In this document: positions 39,081 to 49,400 of the stretch, one piece after another | How positions within the stretch are numbered: position 1 is the stretch's first letter | Layout of the letters: every line of letters begins with the position of its first letter | From: Ahrensia kielensis DSM 5890 | GTDB taxonomy: Bacteria; Pseudomonadota; Alphaproteobacteria; Rhizobiales; Rhizobiaceae | Length of the DNA stretch: 64,000 nucleotides | Assembly: GCF_000374465.1 (NCBI RefSeq) | Contig: NZ_KB894531.1 | Span: 186,001 to 250,000, forward strand | Direction: 5' to 3' | Translations under genes and position numbers: made by a program | Notes under the pieces: generated by a model | What the model was told of the DNA's origin: nothing | Database searches by the model: none | The model's input: the letters and a program-made list of their open reading frames with translations, nothing else

Positions 39081-39998
39081 GTGGCTCAATACAATCAAAC
39101 TCAATTTTTAGAGATTCTCAAATCGCGCGCCACGCAAGTTGATAATTTTCTAACGGGATATCTCAATGCAGCGGCTCAAAATGGCGAAATTGCTCGTCCT
39201 GAAAGGCTTGTGAGTGCAATGCGCCACGGTGTGCTTAACGGCGGCAAGCGCATTCGGCCCTTTTTTGTAATGGAAATTGCTCAAATGCTTGGCGCTGAGG
39301 AAGGTTTGGCGCTTTATCCCGCGGCGGGGCTGGAATGTTTACATTCTTATTCTCTTGTGCACGATGATTTGCCGGCAATGGATGATGATGAGCTTAGGCG
39401 CGGCAAGCCAACAGTTCATATTGCCTATGATGAAGCGACTGCGATTTTGGCAGGTGATGCCTTGCTTACATTGGCATTTGATTTGACCGTTCACGAAAAA
39501 AGCGGGCTTCTACCTAAAACGCAGGTTGAGTTGGTGCGTGCGCTAGCGCGTGATTCGGGTGCTGGCGGCATGGTTGGCGGCCAGCAGCTTGATCTTGATA
39601 ACGAGAATAAAGACGCAGGCGAAGATATGATTAGCCGGATTCACGCGATGAAAACCGGTGCGCTTATCCGATATTCATGTGAGGCGGGGGCTATTATCGC
39701 CGGTAGTGACCAAGAGGAGCGCCAAAATATACGGCGCTACGGTGAATTGGTTGGCCTTGCGTTTCAATTGGCGGATGATTTGTTGGATGTAACATCGGAC
39801 GTAGCATCAATGGGAAAAGCGACAGGCAAAGATGCTGACGCTGGTAAAAGCACATTGATTGCGATTCACGGTGTTGAATGGGCACGCAAGCGCTTGGACC
39901 AACTGGTTGAGGAAGCCGAGAGGCTTTTAGTTCCTTATGGAGAAAAAGCAGATATTATCCGCGCTGCTACGCAATTTGTTGCCAAGCGGCAGTCTTAG
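39081..39998 (+). CDS. ispA: Geranyl/farnesyl diphosphate synthase
   Basis: Trans-prenyl transferase that joins isopentenyl diphosphate to allylic diphosphates. First aspartate-rich motif VHDDLPAMDDDELRRGKPT near residue 98, second motif FQLADDLLDVTSD, and GGKRIRPFFVMEIAQMLG for diphosphate binding. GTG start at 39081, 305 residues. Its stop overlaps the convergent lytic transglycosylase stop by 4 bases. ispG of the same pathway lies 0.8 kb away on the other strand. Confidence 0.92.
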   Translation: MAQYNQTQFLEILKSRATQVDNFLTGYLNAAAQNGEIARPERLVSAMRHGVLNGGKRIRPFFVMEIAQMLGAEEGLALYPAAGLECLHSYSLVHDDLPAMDDDELRRGKPTVHIAYDEATAILAGDALLTLAFDLTVHEKSGLLPKTQVELVRALARDSGAGGMVGGQQLDLDNENKDAGEDMISRIHAMKTGALIRYSCEAGAIIAGSDQEERQNIRRYGELVGLAFQLADDLLDVTSDVASMGKATGKDADAGKSTLIAIHGVEWARKRLDQLVEEAERLLVPYGEKADIIRAATQFVAKRQS

Positions 39999-40846
39999 TT
40001 TTTTTGAACAATGCAAGGTGTTCCATTGCTGCGCAAACGGCCGCAAATAGCGTTGGCTTTTTGCCGCGATGGTGCGCCCAAGCGAACGGTATAGATGCCG
40101 CGTCGTCCAAGTGCTGACCGTGATCGGCTTATCGACAGGGGCATGCCCATTAATATGGCACCATTGCGTGCTTTGATTCGGCTCCAGCTACGCTGAGCCA
40201 CTTCGCGTTTGAAGTTACCAGCGACCTGTATCGCCCAAGGCATGGTCAATTTTGCGGCCATTGATCCTGCACGGGTTTCTATAATGGGTAAGCGCAGGCA
40301 TGCTTCAAAAAATCCGATTTCTTCTTCAAGCGGATGATCTTTGATTTGGCGGCGGCGGTCAAAAAAAGTATCGACAGGCTCTCCGGTGATATCAAGCACA
40401 TAGTTCTCTGTTTCAATGGGCAAACTGCCGCCGCGTTCTAACCAGTTTGCAACGCGTGTTTCGCCTGAATTATAGGCGGCAGATGCAAGACCAAGATTGC
40501 CGAATTGCACGCGCAGCTTTGCAAGATAGAGAGCCGAAGCGGGGATCGCCTTTTCTGGATCGAAAGGATCGTCCAGATTTCGAAGCTTTGCGGTTCCGGG
40601 CATAAATTGCGCGATGCCTTGTGCGCCAACCGGAGATACCGCTTTGGCATCAAAACGGCTTTCCTTCCAGATTAGTCTTGCGAAAAAAGCTAAGGGCATA
40701 CCGTTGCTAGATGCTTCGCGCGCAATAAGCTGACAAATGCGCTCAACGGGAAATTCAGCCTCTATGTCTTTGGCCGCTGTTTGCCCTAACGCAGGTGTTA
40801 TTGTCAGCCATGCGGCGAGTAAAAGAGGTACACGCTTAAGCAGCAC
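39995..40846 (-). CDS. Lytic transglycosylase with SPOR-like C-terminus
   Basis: Periplasmic protein with an SLT (GH23) domain at about residues 35-145: [32 protein letters not shown] contains the catalytic glutamate, and [15 protein letters not shown] follows. The last 80 residues ([33 protein letters not shown]) resemble a SPOR peptidoglycan-binding domain. I start at GTG 40846, giving 283 residues and a signal peptide ending near PALG; AAGGTG lies 9 bases upstream. The longer open frame would overlap ispG by 119 bases. Cotranscribed with ispG. Confidence 0.8.
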   Translation of the reverse strand: MLLKRVPLLLAAWLTITPALGQTAAKDIEAEFPVERICQLIAREASSNGMPLAFFARLIWKESRFDAKAVSPVGAQGIAQFMPGTAKLRNLDDPFDPEKAIPASALYLAKLRVQFGNLGLASAAYNSGETRVANWLERGGSLPIETENYVLDITGEPVDTFFDRRRQIKDHPLEEEIGFFEACLRLPIIETRAGSMAAKLTMPWAIQVAGNFKREVAQRSWSRIKARNGAILMGMPLSISRSRSALGRRGIYTVRLGAPSRQKANAICGRLRSNGTPCIVQKN

Positions 40847-42104
40847 CGCGTGTATCACCTTTTTCGCCAAAGCGCGCTTCAATATAATCTGCAACCATAT
40901 TTTCGAAATCTCCGGCAATATTATCGCCGCGCAAGGTCGCTGTTTTTTTGCCATCTACGAATACCGGCGCTGCAGGGCTTTCATCGGTGCCCGGCAAGGA
41001 AATGCCAATATCGGCATGTTTGGATTCGCCAGGCCCATTAACGATGCAGCCCATGACGGCAACCTTTAAGGCTTCAACACCTGGATATTTCGTGCGCCAT
41101 ATCGGCATGTTTTTGCGCAAGTCGCCTTCGATTTTCTTAGCGAGTTCTTGAAATCCGGTTGAAGTCGTGCGCCCACAGCCAGGGCACGCTGCGACAACAG
41201 GTACGAATTGGCGGAAGCCCATTGTTTGCAACAGTTCTTGCGCGACTTGAACTTCGCGCGTGCGGTCGCCGTTTGGCTCTGGTGTCAAGGAAATGCGAAT
41301 TGTGTCGCCAATACCCTGCTGCAACAAGATGCCAAGCGCTGCTGATGATGCAACGATGCCTTTTGAGCCCATGCCAGCTTCGGTCAACCCCAAATGGAGT
41401 GCATGATTAGAGCGTTTTGCAAGATCGGTATAAACCGCGATCAGATCCTGAACCTGACTTACTTTTGCAGATAAAATGATGCGTTCGCGCGGCATGCCGA
41501 TCTGTTCAGCCAGTTCAGCGGAAATCAATGCGGATTGCACAATCGCCTCACGCATCACCTGCTGGGCAGTCAAAGGAAATCCGTCTTCTTGGTTTTTATC
41601 CATCAAACGAGTGAGTAATTCCTGATCAAGAGAACCCCAATTAACGCCGATACGCACCGGCTTTTCATAGCGGTTTGCCATTTCGATAATATCAGTAAAT
41701 TGCCTGTCGCGCTTTTCGCGAAAGCCGACATTGCCCGGATTAATGCGGTATTTTGCCAGTGCTTCGGCACATGCTGGATGGTCGGCAAGAAGCTTATGAC
41801 CAATGTAATGAAAATCACCGACCAATGGAATATCGAGGCCAAGGCGCTCAAGCCGTTCGCGAATTTTTGGAACAGCGGCTGCAGCTTCATCCTTATCGAC
41901 GGTGATGCGAACGATTTCAGAACCAGCTTTATGAAGCGCTGCAACTTGCGCAACTGTTGCATCAATATCTGCCGTATCCGTGTTGGTCATGGACTGCACG
42001 ACGACGTCACCGCCGCCGCCCACAAGGACACCGCCGACATCAACGCCGACAGTTTGGTGACGTGCGAATGGTTCACTGATGTAATTCGGGCTATTCTTGG
42101 TCAT
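40836..42104 (-). CDS. ispG: 4-hydroxy-3-methylbut-2-en-1-yl diphosphate synthase
   Basis: Iron-sulphur enzyme of the MEP isoprenoid pathway; converts MEcPP to HMBPP. The N-terminal TIM barrel carries [29 protein letters not shown] and [10 protein letters not shown]; the cluster cysteines are in [12 protein letters not shown] and [13 protein letters not shown]. 422 residues, complete. Stop lies about 10 bases inside the downstream transglycosylase start. Confidence 0.96.
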   Translation of the reverse strand: MTKNSPNYISEPFARHQTVGVDVGGVLVGGGGDVVVQSMTNTDTADIDATVAQVAALHKAGSEIVRITVDKDEAAAAVPKIRERLERLGLDIPLVGDFHYIGHKLLADHPACAEALAKYRINPGNVGFREKRDRQFTDIIEMANRYEKPVRIGVNWGSLDQELLTRLMDKNQEDGFPLTAQQVMREAIVQSALISAELAEQIGMPRERIILSAKVSQVQDLIAVYTDLAKRSNHALHLGLTEAGMGSKGIVASSAALGILLQQGIGDTIRISLTPEPNGDRTREVQVAQELLQTMGFRQFVPVVAACPGCGRTTSTGFQELAKKIEGDLRKNMPIWRTKYPGVEALKVAVMGCIVNGPGESKHADIGISLPGTDESPAAPVFVDGKKTATLRGDNIAGDFENMVADYIEARFGEKGDTRGAA

Positions 42105-42146
42105 GCATCTATCTCATTTATGACAGGTGAGGTGTCAATTTATGTC

Positions 42147-42500
42147 TTAGGCAAATGCCTGTTGCCATGCAGCTTCATCAAAGCCTGTTAATGCGGTTTT
42201 TCCGTCTGTTCCAACCGGACGTTTGATAAAGCGCGGCTCGCTTGCCATTGCTTTGATCATGCTGTTCTCACTTTGGGTGATTGCATCACGCTCGGCGTCA
42301 TCCAGTTTTTTGAATGTCTGTGCTTTATGGTTGAATACGGCATCAATGCCCGCAAGCGAGACCCATTGGCGCAATGAGTTTTCCAAATCATCGACTTTGA
42401 TGAAATGCTTATATTCAAATGGCAGCTTTTCAGCTTCAGCCCACTGAACGGCTTTTTTCACAGTTGAGCAGCCCGCATAACCAAATATGTGCAACGTCAT
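42147..42500 (-). CDS. ArsC/Spx-family thioredoxin-fold protein
   Basis: A 117-residue member of the ArsC/Spx/YffB family, MTLHIFGYAGCSTVKKAVQW, with a single cysteine (Cys11) in a C-S-T-V motif, not CxxC. It has the usual RPVGTDG near the C-terminus (KRPVGTDGKTALTGFD). True arsenate reductases need further cysteines or glutaredoxin, so the substrate is unknown. I start at ATG 42500, with GAGAGG six bases upstream; 21 further upstream codons are not conserved. Precedes ispG by 42 bases. Confidence 0.82.
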   Translation of the reverse strand: MTLHIFGYAGCSTVKKAVQWAEAEKLPFEYKHFIKVDDLENSLRQWVSLAGIDAVFNHKAQTFKKLDDAERDAITQSENSMIKAMASEPRFIKRPVGTDGKTALTGFDEAAWQQAFA

Positions 42501-42550
42501 GTTTTGCCTCTCTGGAACATTTTTGTCTGTCTTACCATTGAACACAGAAT

Positions 42551-42569
42551 TGTCACCTGACATGTGACA
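42551..42569. promoter_or_regulatory. 19-base dyad between the ArsC-like gene and bdhA
   Basis: TGTCAC (42551-42556), seven bases, GTGACA (42564-42569): a perfect inverted repeat in the divergent promoter region, 54 bases before bdhA. It looks like an operator for a dimeric regulator. No regulator gene is adjacent. Confidence 0.45.
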
Positions 42570-42622
42570 TAATTAAGCTTATGTTGCGGTGCAATAACGC
42601 AGTGTTTATTAAAAAGGAAACT

Positions 42623-43414
42623 ATGATGGCCGATGTTAAAACAGCAATAGTCACAGGGTCCAATTCCGGCATAGGCCTTGGAATAGCACGGTCGCTGGCA
42701 ATGGAAGGGCACAATGTGGTGCTCAATTCTTATACGGATAATAAGGATGACCATGCGCTTGCTGAATCAATTTCAAAGGCAGCTGGTAATAAGACAATTT
42801 ATATCTCTGCTGATCTTTCAAAAGGTAATCAGGCACGTTCATTGGTAGAAAAAGCTGCCGAGGCTTTTGGCACTGTCGATATTCTGGTCAATAATGCGGG
42901 TATTCAGCACGTTGCCCCGATTGAGGATTTTCCTGCCGATAAATGGGATGCGATTATCGCGATCAATCTTTCATCTGCTTTTCACACCACTGCGGTTGCA
43001 TTGCCGATGATGAAAAAATCTGGCTGGGGCCGGATTATCAATATTGCATCGGCCCATGGTTTGACGGCGTCGCCGTATAAATCTGCTTATATTGCTGCGA
43101 AACACGGCATTGTCGGTTTTTCAAAGACGACAGCGCTGGAAATGGCTGAAGCAAAAATGAACGCGACCTGTAACGCGATTTGTCCGGGCTATGTTCTCAC
43201 ACCGCTCGTGGAAGGTCAGATTGCTGACCAGATGAAGACGCATAAAATGAGCCGTGAAGAGGTGCTTGATAAAGTTATGCTCACACGCCAACCAACACGG
43301 GAATTTGCAACTGTTGAGCAGCTTGGCGGTACGGCGGTTTTCCTTTGTTCTGACAGCGCTTCGCAAATCACGGGCACGACCATTTCTATTGATGGTGGCT
43401 GGACGGCGCTTTGA
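42623..43414 (+). CDS. bdhA: D-3-hydroxybutyrate dehydrogenase
   Basis: Short-chain dehydrogenase that oxidises 3-hydroxybutyrate to acetoacetate with NAD, in polyhydroxybutyrate use. NAD loop TGSNSGIGLGIA, NNAGIQHVAPIEDFP, the catalytic tetrad in NIASAHGLTASPYKSAYIAAK (Ser, Tyr, Lys), and QITGTTISIDGGWTAL at the end. ATG 42623 or 42626, with AAGGA upstream; about 263 residues. The stop overlaps the next gene's TTG start by 4 bases. Confidence 0.92.
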   Translation: MMADVKTAIVTGSNSGIGLGIARSLAMEGHNVVLNSYTDNKDDHALAESISKAAGNKTIYISADLSKGNQARSLVEKAAEAFGTVDILVNNAGIQHVAPIEDFPADKWDAIIAINLSSAFHTTAVALPMMKKSGWGRIINIASAHGLTASPYKSAYIAAKHGIVGFSKTTALEMAEAKMNATCNAICPGYVLTPLVEGQIADQMKTHKMSREEVLDKVMLTRQPTREFATVEQLGGTAVFLCSDSASQITGTTISIDGGWTAL

Positions 43415-44517
43415 ATAAGAGCGTTCCAACAAAGAAAATTAATCTTGCACTTCAGGGCGGCGGGTCTCACGGCGCGTTTACCTGGGGTGTGCTTGATGCT
43501 TTGCTCGAAGATGGGCGGCTGGAATTTGACGGCGTTTCTGGCACCAGCGCTGGCGCGATGAATGCGGTTGCTATGGCGGCCGGCATGGCGCAGGGCGGAC
43601 GTGAAGGCGCGCGCAAAAAACTGCGAGAATTTTGGAAGGCCGTTGGTGCAAAAGGGCGCTTTTCACCAATTCAACGTAACCCGATGGATGTTCTTTTAGG
43701 TAATTACAGTTTTCAATATTCGCCTTCTTATTTGGCTGCAGATTTGTTTAGCCGTGTGTTCTCGCCCTATGATACTAATCCGCTCAATATCAATCCATTG
43801 CGAGATGTTGTTGCAAAGGTCGTCAACTTTGATGATGTTGCAAGATGCGATAGTTTTAAAACCTTTGTGAGCGCGACCAATGTTTGGACTGGTAAGGCGC
43901 AGGTTTTTTCTGGCGAGAATTTAACAGTCGATGCCGTTATGGCCTCGGCATGTTTGCCAACAATGTATAAAGCCGTTGAAATTGACGGTGTGCCTTATTG
44001 GGATGGCGGATTTGGCGGTAATCCAGCTTTGTACCCATTTTTCTATGCAACAGACACCGAAGATACATTGCTCATCCAGATCAACCCTGTTGAACGGCGC
44101 GAAACGCCTAAATCCGCAATGGAAATTCAAGACCGGATGAATGAAATTACCTTCAATGCAGGTCTGTTGCGCGAGTTCAGGGCGATTGAATTTGTGCGCC
44201 GCTTGAAAAAAGAAGGCCGCCTTGATGGCACGACTTATTCAAACATCCGTATGCACCGTGTCGGTGCGGATGAGGCGTTGGCTGATTTATCCGCAGCAAC
44301 AAAAATGAATGCTGAATGGCGGTTTTTACAAAATTTGCATGATTTGGGTTTTGCGGCAGGGCAAGATTTTCTTGAAGAGCATTTCGATGCAATAGGCATT
44401 GAGGCAACGTTGGATCTATCTGAAGAAATAGAGCAGCGAATATTTCCGAAGGATAAGAAAACTATCGGGCGTCATTTGGGTGAAGAGCTTGCCAAGAAAA
44501 AACCAAAACTGGATTAG
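43411..44517 (+). CDS. Patatin-like phospholipase
   Basis: Serine acyl hydrolase of the patatin family. Oxyanion loop ALQGGGSHGAFTWG near residue 13, nucleophile Ser46 in GVSGTSAGAMNA, and the catalytic Asp in YWDGGFGGNPALYPF. 368 residues, no signal peptide. Translation starts at TTG 43411 inside the bdhA stop (TTGA), so it depends on bdhA translation. The coupling suggests a role with hydroxybutyrate or polyhydroxybutyrate metabolism, but the substrate is not known. Its stop overlaps the convergent TetR stop. Confidence 0.85.
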   Translation: MNKSVPTKKINLALQGGGSHGAFTWGVLDALLEDGRLEFDGVSGTSAGAMNAVAMAAGMAQGGREGARKKLREFWKAVGAKGRFSPIQRNPMDVLLGNYSFQYSPSYLAADLFSRVFSPYDTNPLNINPLRDVVAKVVNFDDVARCDSFKTFVSATNVWTGKAQVFSGENLTVDAVMASACLPTMYKAVEIDGVPYWDGGFGGNPALYPFFYATDTEDTLLIQINPVERRETPKSAMEIQDRMNEITFNAGLLREFRAIEFVRRLKKEGRLDGTTYSNIRMHRVGADEALADLSAATKMNAEWRFLQNLHDLGFAAGQDFLEEHFDAIGIEATLDLSEEIEQRIFPKDKKTIGRHLGEELAKKKPKLD

Positions 44518-45131
44518 TTTTGGTTTTGTGCCTGATTGTCGGTACTTATGGCCTGCGCTATAAAATCCATGAGTGTTTCGACATATTGATCGATTGGATC
44601 ACCGCATAGATAAGTGTGCCGCATACCTTCAATACTATGCATTATAATCTGCGCTATAGAGTGTGCATTAATTTGCGGATTGGTAAACCTGCTTAAGTCT
44701 GCATTGCCTTGTTTGATAGCACGCTCAATGCCCTCGGTGATAATGACCAGCATATCTGCTTTCCACTTAACTTCGATGTCTTGAGCAAGCTCCTGATTGA
44801 TGCCGGTTAGTTCAACGCCATGCGGGGTTTCATCGACATAGCGGTGCATTTTGAGAATCGCATTATCAATGCAGGCGAATAATTGGTCACGCAATGTGTC
44901 GTGCTTATTAAAAGCGTCTTTGGCTGAAAGAGCAGAGTTCTCCATCAGTTGATGGCTTATCGCCCTAAAGATGTCGGATTTGTTTTTGAAAATTTGATAC
45001 AATGCAGGGCGCGATATTTTTGCTTCACGCGCAATATCGTCCATCGAGGTTTTCTTAAACCCGTAAGTAAGGAAAACGGTCAGCGCTGATTGTAGAATCA
45101 GGCCGCGCTTATTGTCGCAGAAATCTAGCAT
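44514..45131 (-). CDS. TetR-family transcriptional regulator
   Basis: A 205-residue repressor. The N-terminal helix-turn-helix is GFKKTSMDDIAREAKISRPALYQIFKNKSDIF (about 24-55). The C-terminal ligand-binding domain is variable. It is divergent from a two-gene RND efflux operon, so it most likely represses that operon and itself through sites in the 211-base gap. Confidence 0.88.
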   Translation of the reverse strand: MLDFCDNKRGLILQSALTVFLTYGFKKTSMDDIAREAKISRPALYQIFKNKSDIFRAISHQLMENSALSAKDAFNKHDTLRDQLFACIDNAILKMHRYVDETPHGVELTGINQELAQDIEVKWKADMLVIITEGIERAIKQGNADLSRFTNPQINAHSIAQIIMHSIEGMRHTYLCGDPIDQYVETLMDFIAQAISTDNQAQNQN

Positions 45132-45342
45132 GATGTTGACACTATGACATTCTTTGGTATTTTGTCAAACGTGATGTTCCTGACATTTGGATTAAGGTTA
45201 TGAAATCAGTACCTTACGTTGAGTTATCTTGTACGCTTAAAATATTGGTTAACTCAAATGATTGGCCAGCCATTGATAATTAAAAAAAACTAGGGTTTAG
45301 GAACATAAATAATACCTTACGTGGAAAGTTACGGATAAAACG
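45132..45342. promoter_or_regulatory. TetR / RND divergent promoter region
   Basis: Direct repeat TACCTTACGT at 45210-45219 and 45313-45322, each followed within a few bases by G(A)GTTA or AGTTA; the second copy is 21 bases before the efflux start codon. Near the tetR start, TTGACA (45136-45141) and its inverse TGTCAA (45163-45168) could serve as -35 boxes or operator halves. Confidence 0.45.
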
Positions 45343-46494
45343 ATGAAACTTCATCAATTTGCAGCAATGGTTGTTTTGCTGTTGGCAGCCGCGTGGGTGT
45401 TAACGGGCGACTTTTCTTTCGTTGGTAGTGCTTCTACTGAAGATGGCAAGCCAAATACTGTTGTCGAGAGACAAGAAGAACAAGCCAAAACTGAAGATCG
45501 AGCATTGCAAGCGGTTGGCGTGGCAAAAGTGCCATCAATTCAGCATGCTCGTTCAGTTCGCATTTCTGGCATTACCCAAGCAGATAAGAGTTCTGAAATT
45601 TCAGCCCGCACGTCGGCTGCCATTGATGAGCTGAAAGTTTCGCAGGGCGATGTTGTTGTAAAAGACCAAGTCATTTTGAAATTGGCCTCTGAGGGCCGTG
45701 TAGAAGCATTGGCAAGCGCGCAGCAAAGTCTTGAACAAGCTCAGATTGATGCAGAGGCTAAGCGTAAACTTGTTGAACGTGGAACGCTTCCTAAAGTTCA
45801 GCTCGATCAAGCAATGTCGGCACTGCGCTCAGCAGAGAGCGGGCTTGAAAAAGCCAAAGTTGAAATGAGCCTTCTCGAGGTTAAAGCACCGTTTGCCGGT
45901 GTGGTTGATAATTTGAAAGTAGAGGCTGGCACATCTGTTCAAGCTGGAACGCCTGTTGCTACGCTTGTTGCTTTGGACCCAATTATCGGCATTGGCGAAG
46001 TTAATGAAAGCGACCTACCAATTGTTAAGGTTGGCAATGAAGCCTCGCTGCGGTTGGTCACAGGAGAAGTTGTTTCCGGTAAAATTCGTTATATCAGCCG
46101 TGTCGCACAGGCAACAACACGTACCTATACGGTAGAAGTTGAAGCGCCAAATGCTGACATGAACATTCCAGTTGGTATGACATCGGAAGTTATTTTAAAG
46201 GGCGAACCTGTTTCTGCAAAACCAGTTCCACGCTCTGTTGTTACGCTTAATGTTGATGGTGAGCTCGGTGTCAGAGCCGTTGATGAGAACGATGTCGTTT
46301 TGTTTTATCCGATTGATATTGTCGATGACTCGACCGGCGGGTTAATCCTTGGCGGCATACCGGAAGATGCGCGTATCATTGTTCAAGGACAAAATCTTGT
46401 ATCGGAAGGCCAAAAAGTTCAGGCCGTTGAAGCAGATCAAGAACAAATCGATAAGTTAATTGAAGAGACACGCAGCCAGATTGAGGGTCAGTAA
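45343..46494 (+). CDS. RND efflux periplasmic adaptor
   Basis: Membrane fusion protein of the HlyD/AcrA type, 383 residues. N-terminal hydrophobic signal or anchor (about 8-22, no lipobox), then barrel-sandwich and coiled-coil hairpin (ASAQQSLEQAQIDAEAKRKL, LEKAKVEMSLLEVKAPFAGVVDNL), a beta-barrel (SGKIRYISRVAQATTRTYTVE) and a C-terminal region. Its last base overlaps the permease start, so both are coupled. No outer-membrane channel gene is next to it. Confidence 0.88.
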   Translation: MKLHQFAAMVVLLLAAAWVLTGDFSFVGSASTEDGKPNTVVERQEEQAKTEDRALQAVGVAKVPSIQHARSVRISGITQADKSSEISARTSAAIDELKVSQGDVVVKDQVILKLASEGRVEALASAQQSLEQAQIDAEAKRKLVERGTLPKVQLDQAMSALRSAESGLEKAKVEMSLLEVKAPFAGVVDNLKVEAGTSVQAGTPVATLVALDPIIGIGEVNESDLPIVKVGNEASLRLVTGEVVSGKIRYISRVAQATTRTYTVEVEAPNADMNIPVGMTSEVILKGEPVSAKPVPRSVVTLNVDGELGVRAVDENDVVLFYPIDIVDDSTGGLILGGIPEDARIIVQGQNLVSEGQKVQAVEADQEQIDKLIEETRSQIEGQ

Positions 46495-49400
46495 TGGGTT
46501 TTCTCGATATTGCAGTTAAAAATGCGCGCCTCACAATTATGGCGCTTTTGTTCTTTTTGGTCGCTGGTGCACTTTCTTATATTAGCATTCCAAAAGAAGC
46601 CGAACCTGACGTTCAAATTCCGGTCATTTATGTAGGCCTTAGCCTGCAGGGTGTTTCGCCAGAAGATGCGGAACGTTTGTTGGTTCGGCCATTAGAAACA
46701 CAACTTAAGAACATTAAGGGCATCGATAAGATGTCCGCGTCTGCTTATCAGGGCGGCGGCAATGTTGTTGTTGAGTTCGATCCAAGTGCAGATCTGTCGA
46801 CTGCGCTTGATGATGTACGCACGAAAACCGATCAGGCCAAACGCGATTTTCCTTCGGGCACAGACGAGCCAACGGTGTCAGAAGTTAACATTTCGGAATT
46901 CCCCGTTCTTGTTGTGACATTATCGGGCGATGTGCCTGAACGTGTTTTGACACGTAGCGCAAAGGCGCTGCAGGAACGCATTGAAGAAGTGCAAGGTGTT
47001 CTGGAAGCCAAATTGCAGGGATCACGCGATGAGCTTGTCGAAGTCATCATGGATCCGGTTAAGCTGAGTTCATATAATCTTCAGCTGGACAATCTGATTG
47101 CCGGTGTTCGCGGCAATAACCAATTGGTTGCTGCAGGAACATTGGAAGGCGATCAGGGCAAATATGCGGTCAAGGTTCCTGCGCTGCTCGAAACCGTTGA
47201 AGATATTGCGAACCTGCCTATTGCTGTTAACGGCAATGCAGTTGTGCGCGCACGTGATCTTGCGACGATTCGCTCAACCTTCGAAGATGCACAAACGGTT
47301 GCGCGCCTTAATGGCAAACCAGCGATCGCAATCGAAGTTTCTAAACGTGCCGGTTCCAACCTTATTCAAACCGTCGATTTGGTTAAGGTTGCATCAGAAG
47401 CATTTAAAGCGGAATTGCCGACCGGTATTGATGTGTCATTCAGTCAGGACAAATCAACTGATATCCGCACAATGCTCGAAGACTTGCAAAACTCGGTGCT
47501 GACTGCGGTCATACTGGTTTTCATTGTTATTCTTTTCTATCTGGGTTTCCGGTCGTCATTGCTCATTGGTCTGGCTATTCCAACCTCGTTCCTGATGGGT
47601 ATTATGTTCCTGTCTTTGGCAGGACTTACCGTTAATATCGTTGTTTTGTTCAGCCTTATTTTGGCTGTGGGCATGTTGGTTGATGATGCCATTATTGTGA
47701 CTGAGTATGCCGAGCGGCGTATGGCTGAAGGCATGCCGGCAGGACCAGCCTTTGCTGAAGGTGCGCGCCGTATGTTCGGCCCAGTGGTTATTTCTACACT
47801 GACCCGTATTGCCGCTTTCTCGCCATTGCTGTTCTGGCCTGGCATTGTTGGCGAGTTCATGAGCTATATGCCGATCACATTGATCGCAACGCTCTCTGCC
47901 TCAACGATCTATGCATTGTTGTTTGCGCCAACACTTGGTTCGATTTTTGGTAAGGCGCGTGTTGAGCCTAAAAAACCAGATGGTCTTTATATGGCGGTCA
48001 TCAAAAAGACCGTGCGCTATCCTATCGCCGTTCTTTTGCTTGTTTGTGCATTGATGGTTGGCATTGTCACCAGCTTTACACAAAACAATAATGGCGTGGA
48101 GTTCTTCCCGAGCGTCGAGCCTGAATATGGACTTCTTTATGTTAAGTCGCAGGGTAATCTTTCGCTTGAAGAAAAAGATCATGCTGTTCGGGTTGCTGAA
48201 CAGCGTCTTTTAAACTGGCCAGGTATTGATACTGTCTACACGCGTGTTGGCAGTGCAGGCGGCGGTGCTTCACTTGGCGGCGGCGGTGGCGGCGAAGACA
48301 CAATCGGTACGATTCAATATGAGTTTGTAGATTGGCGTGAACGCAAGCCTGCATCAGATATTTTGGCAGATTTGCGTAGTTCGCTTTCTGGTTTTGCTGG
48401 CGTTGAGATTGAAATTTCTGTCCCAAATGCTGGTCCGCCTCAAGGTAAGGCAATTCAGGTCCAGCTTTCAGCCGATGATCCAGTTGGTATGGATGTGATG
48501 GCCAAGAAAATTGGCGAATATCTCAACACTATTCCTGAAGTGCGTGACCTCTCAACCGGCTTGCCACCTTTAAGCGTCGATTGGGAACTTAAAGTGGATC
48601 GCACGGAAGCGGCTAAATTTGGCGTTGGTCCTAATTCAATTGGTACTGTCGTTCAGTTGGTGACAACCGGACTTGTGCTTTCTGATTACCGGCCTGCTGG
48701 CGCTGATGATGCAGTTGATATTCGTCTGCGTTTGCCAGAAGATCGCCGGACGCTTTCGATGCTTGATCAGCTGCGTATTCAAACACCATCTGGTGCGGTG
48801 CCGATCTCTAATTTTGTGAAACGTGAGCCTGCTCGCTCGCTCGGTACTTTGAGCCGCATTGATGGTTCGCGCACAATCACAATATCGGCTAACCTTGCAG
48901 AAGGTGCGCAGGATGCGGTGTTTCAGGCGAAAGTTGCTGAACATTTGAAGACACTTGATTTTCCTGCCAATATTGAGTGGGAAATGGTTGGCTCAGATCA
49001 GGAAAGTGCGGAAGCATCTGCCTTTCTTGGTAAGGCTTTCGGTGTTGCGATTTTCTTGATTTTTGCACTGCTTCTGGCTCAGTTTAACCGCTTTACATAT
49101 GTCGCCTTGGTTTTATCTGCGGTGGTTATGTCCACGGTTGGTGTGCTTCTGGGCTTGCTTATCATGGGTATGCCATTCTCGATCATAATGACGGCGGTCG
49201 GCACGATTGCGCTTGCAGGTGTTGTGGTGAACAACAATATCGTTTTGATCGACACATATGCCTACCTTCGTAACCAAGGTATGGATAAAACGGAAGCCGT
49301 GTTGGAGACGTGCCGCGAGCGTGTTCGTCCGGTGATGCTGACAGCTGTGACGGCGATTTTGGGTGTTCTGCCGATTGCCTTTGGTGCGAATTTGGCGCTC

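Noticed and set aside
48241-48300. Glycine-codon repeat in the RND permease as a possible tandem repeat or assembly artefact
   Set aside because: The frame is intact on both sides and a glycine-rich periplasmic loop is tolerated in this family.
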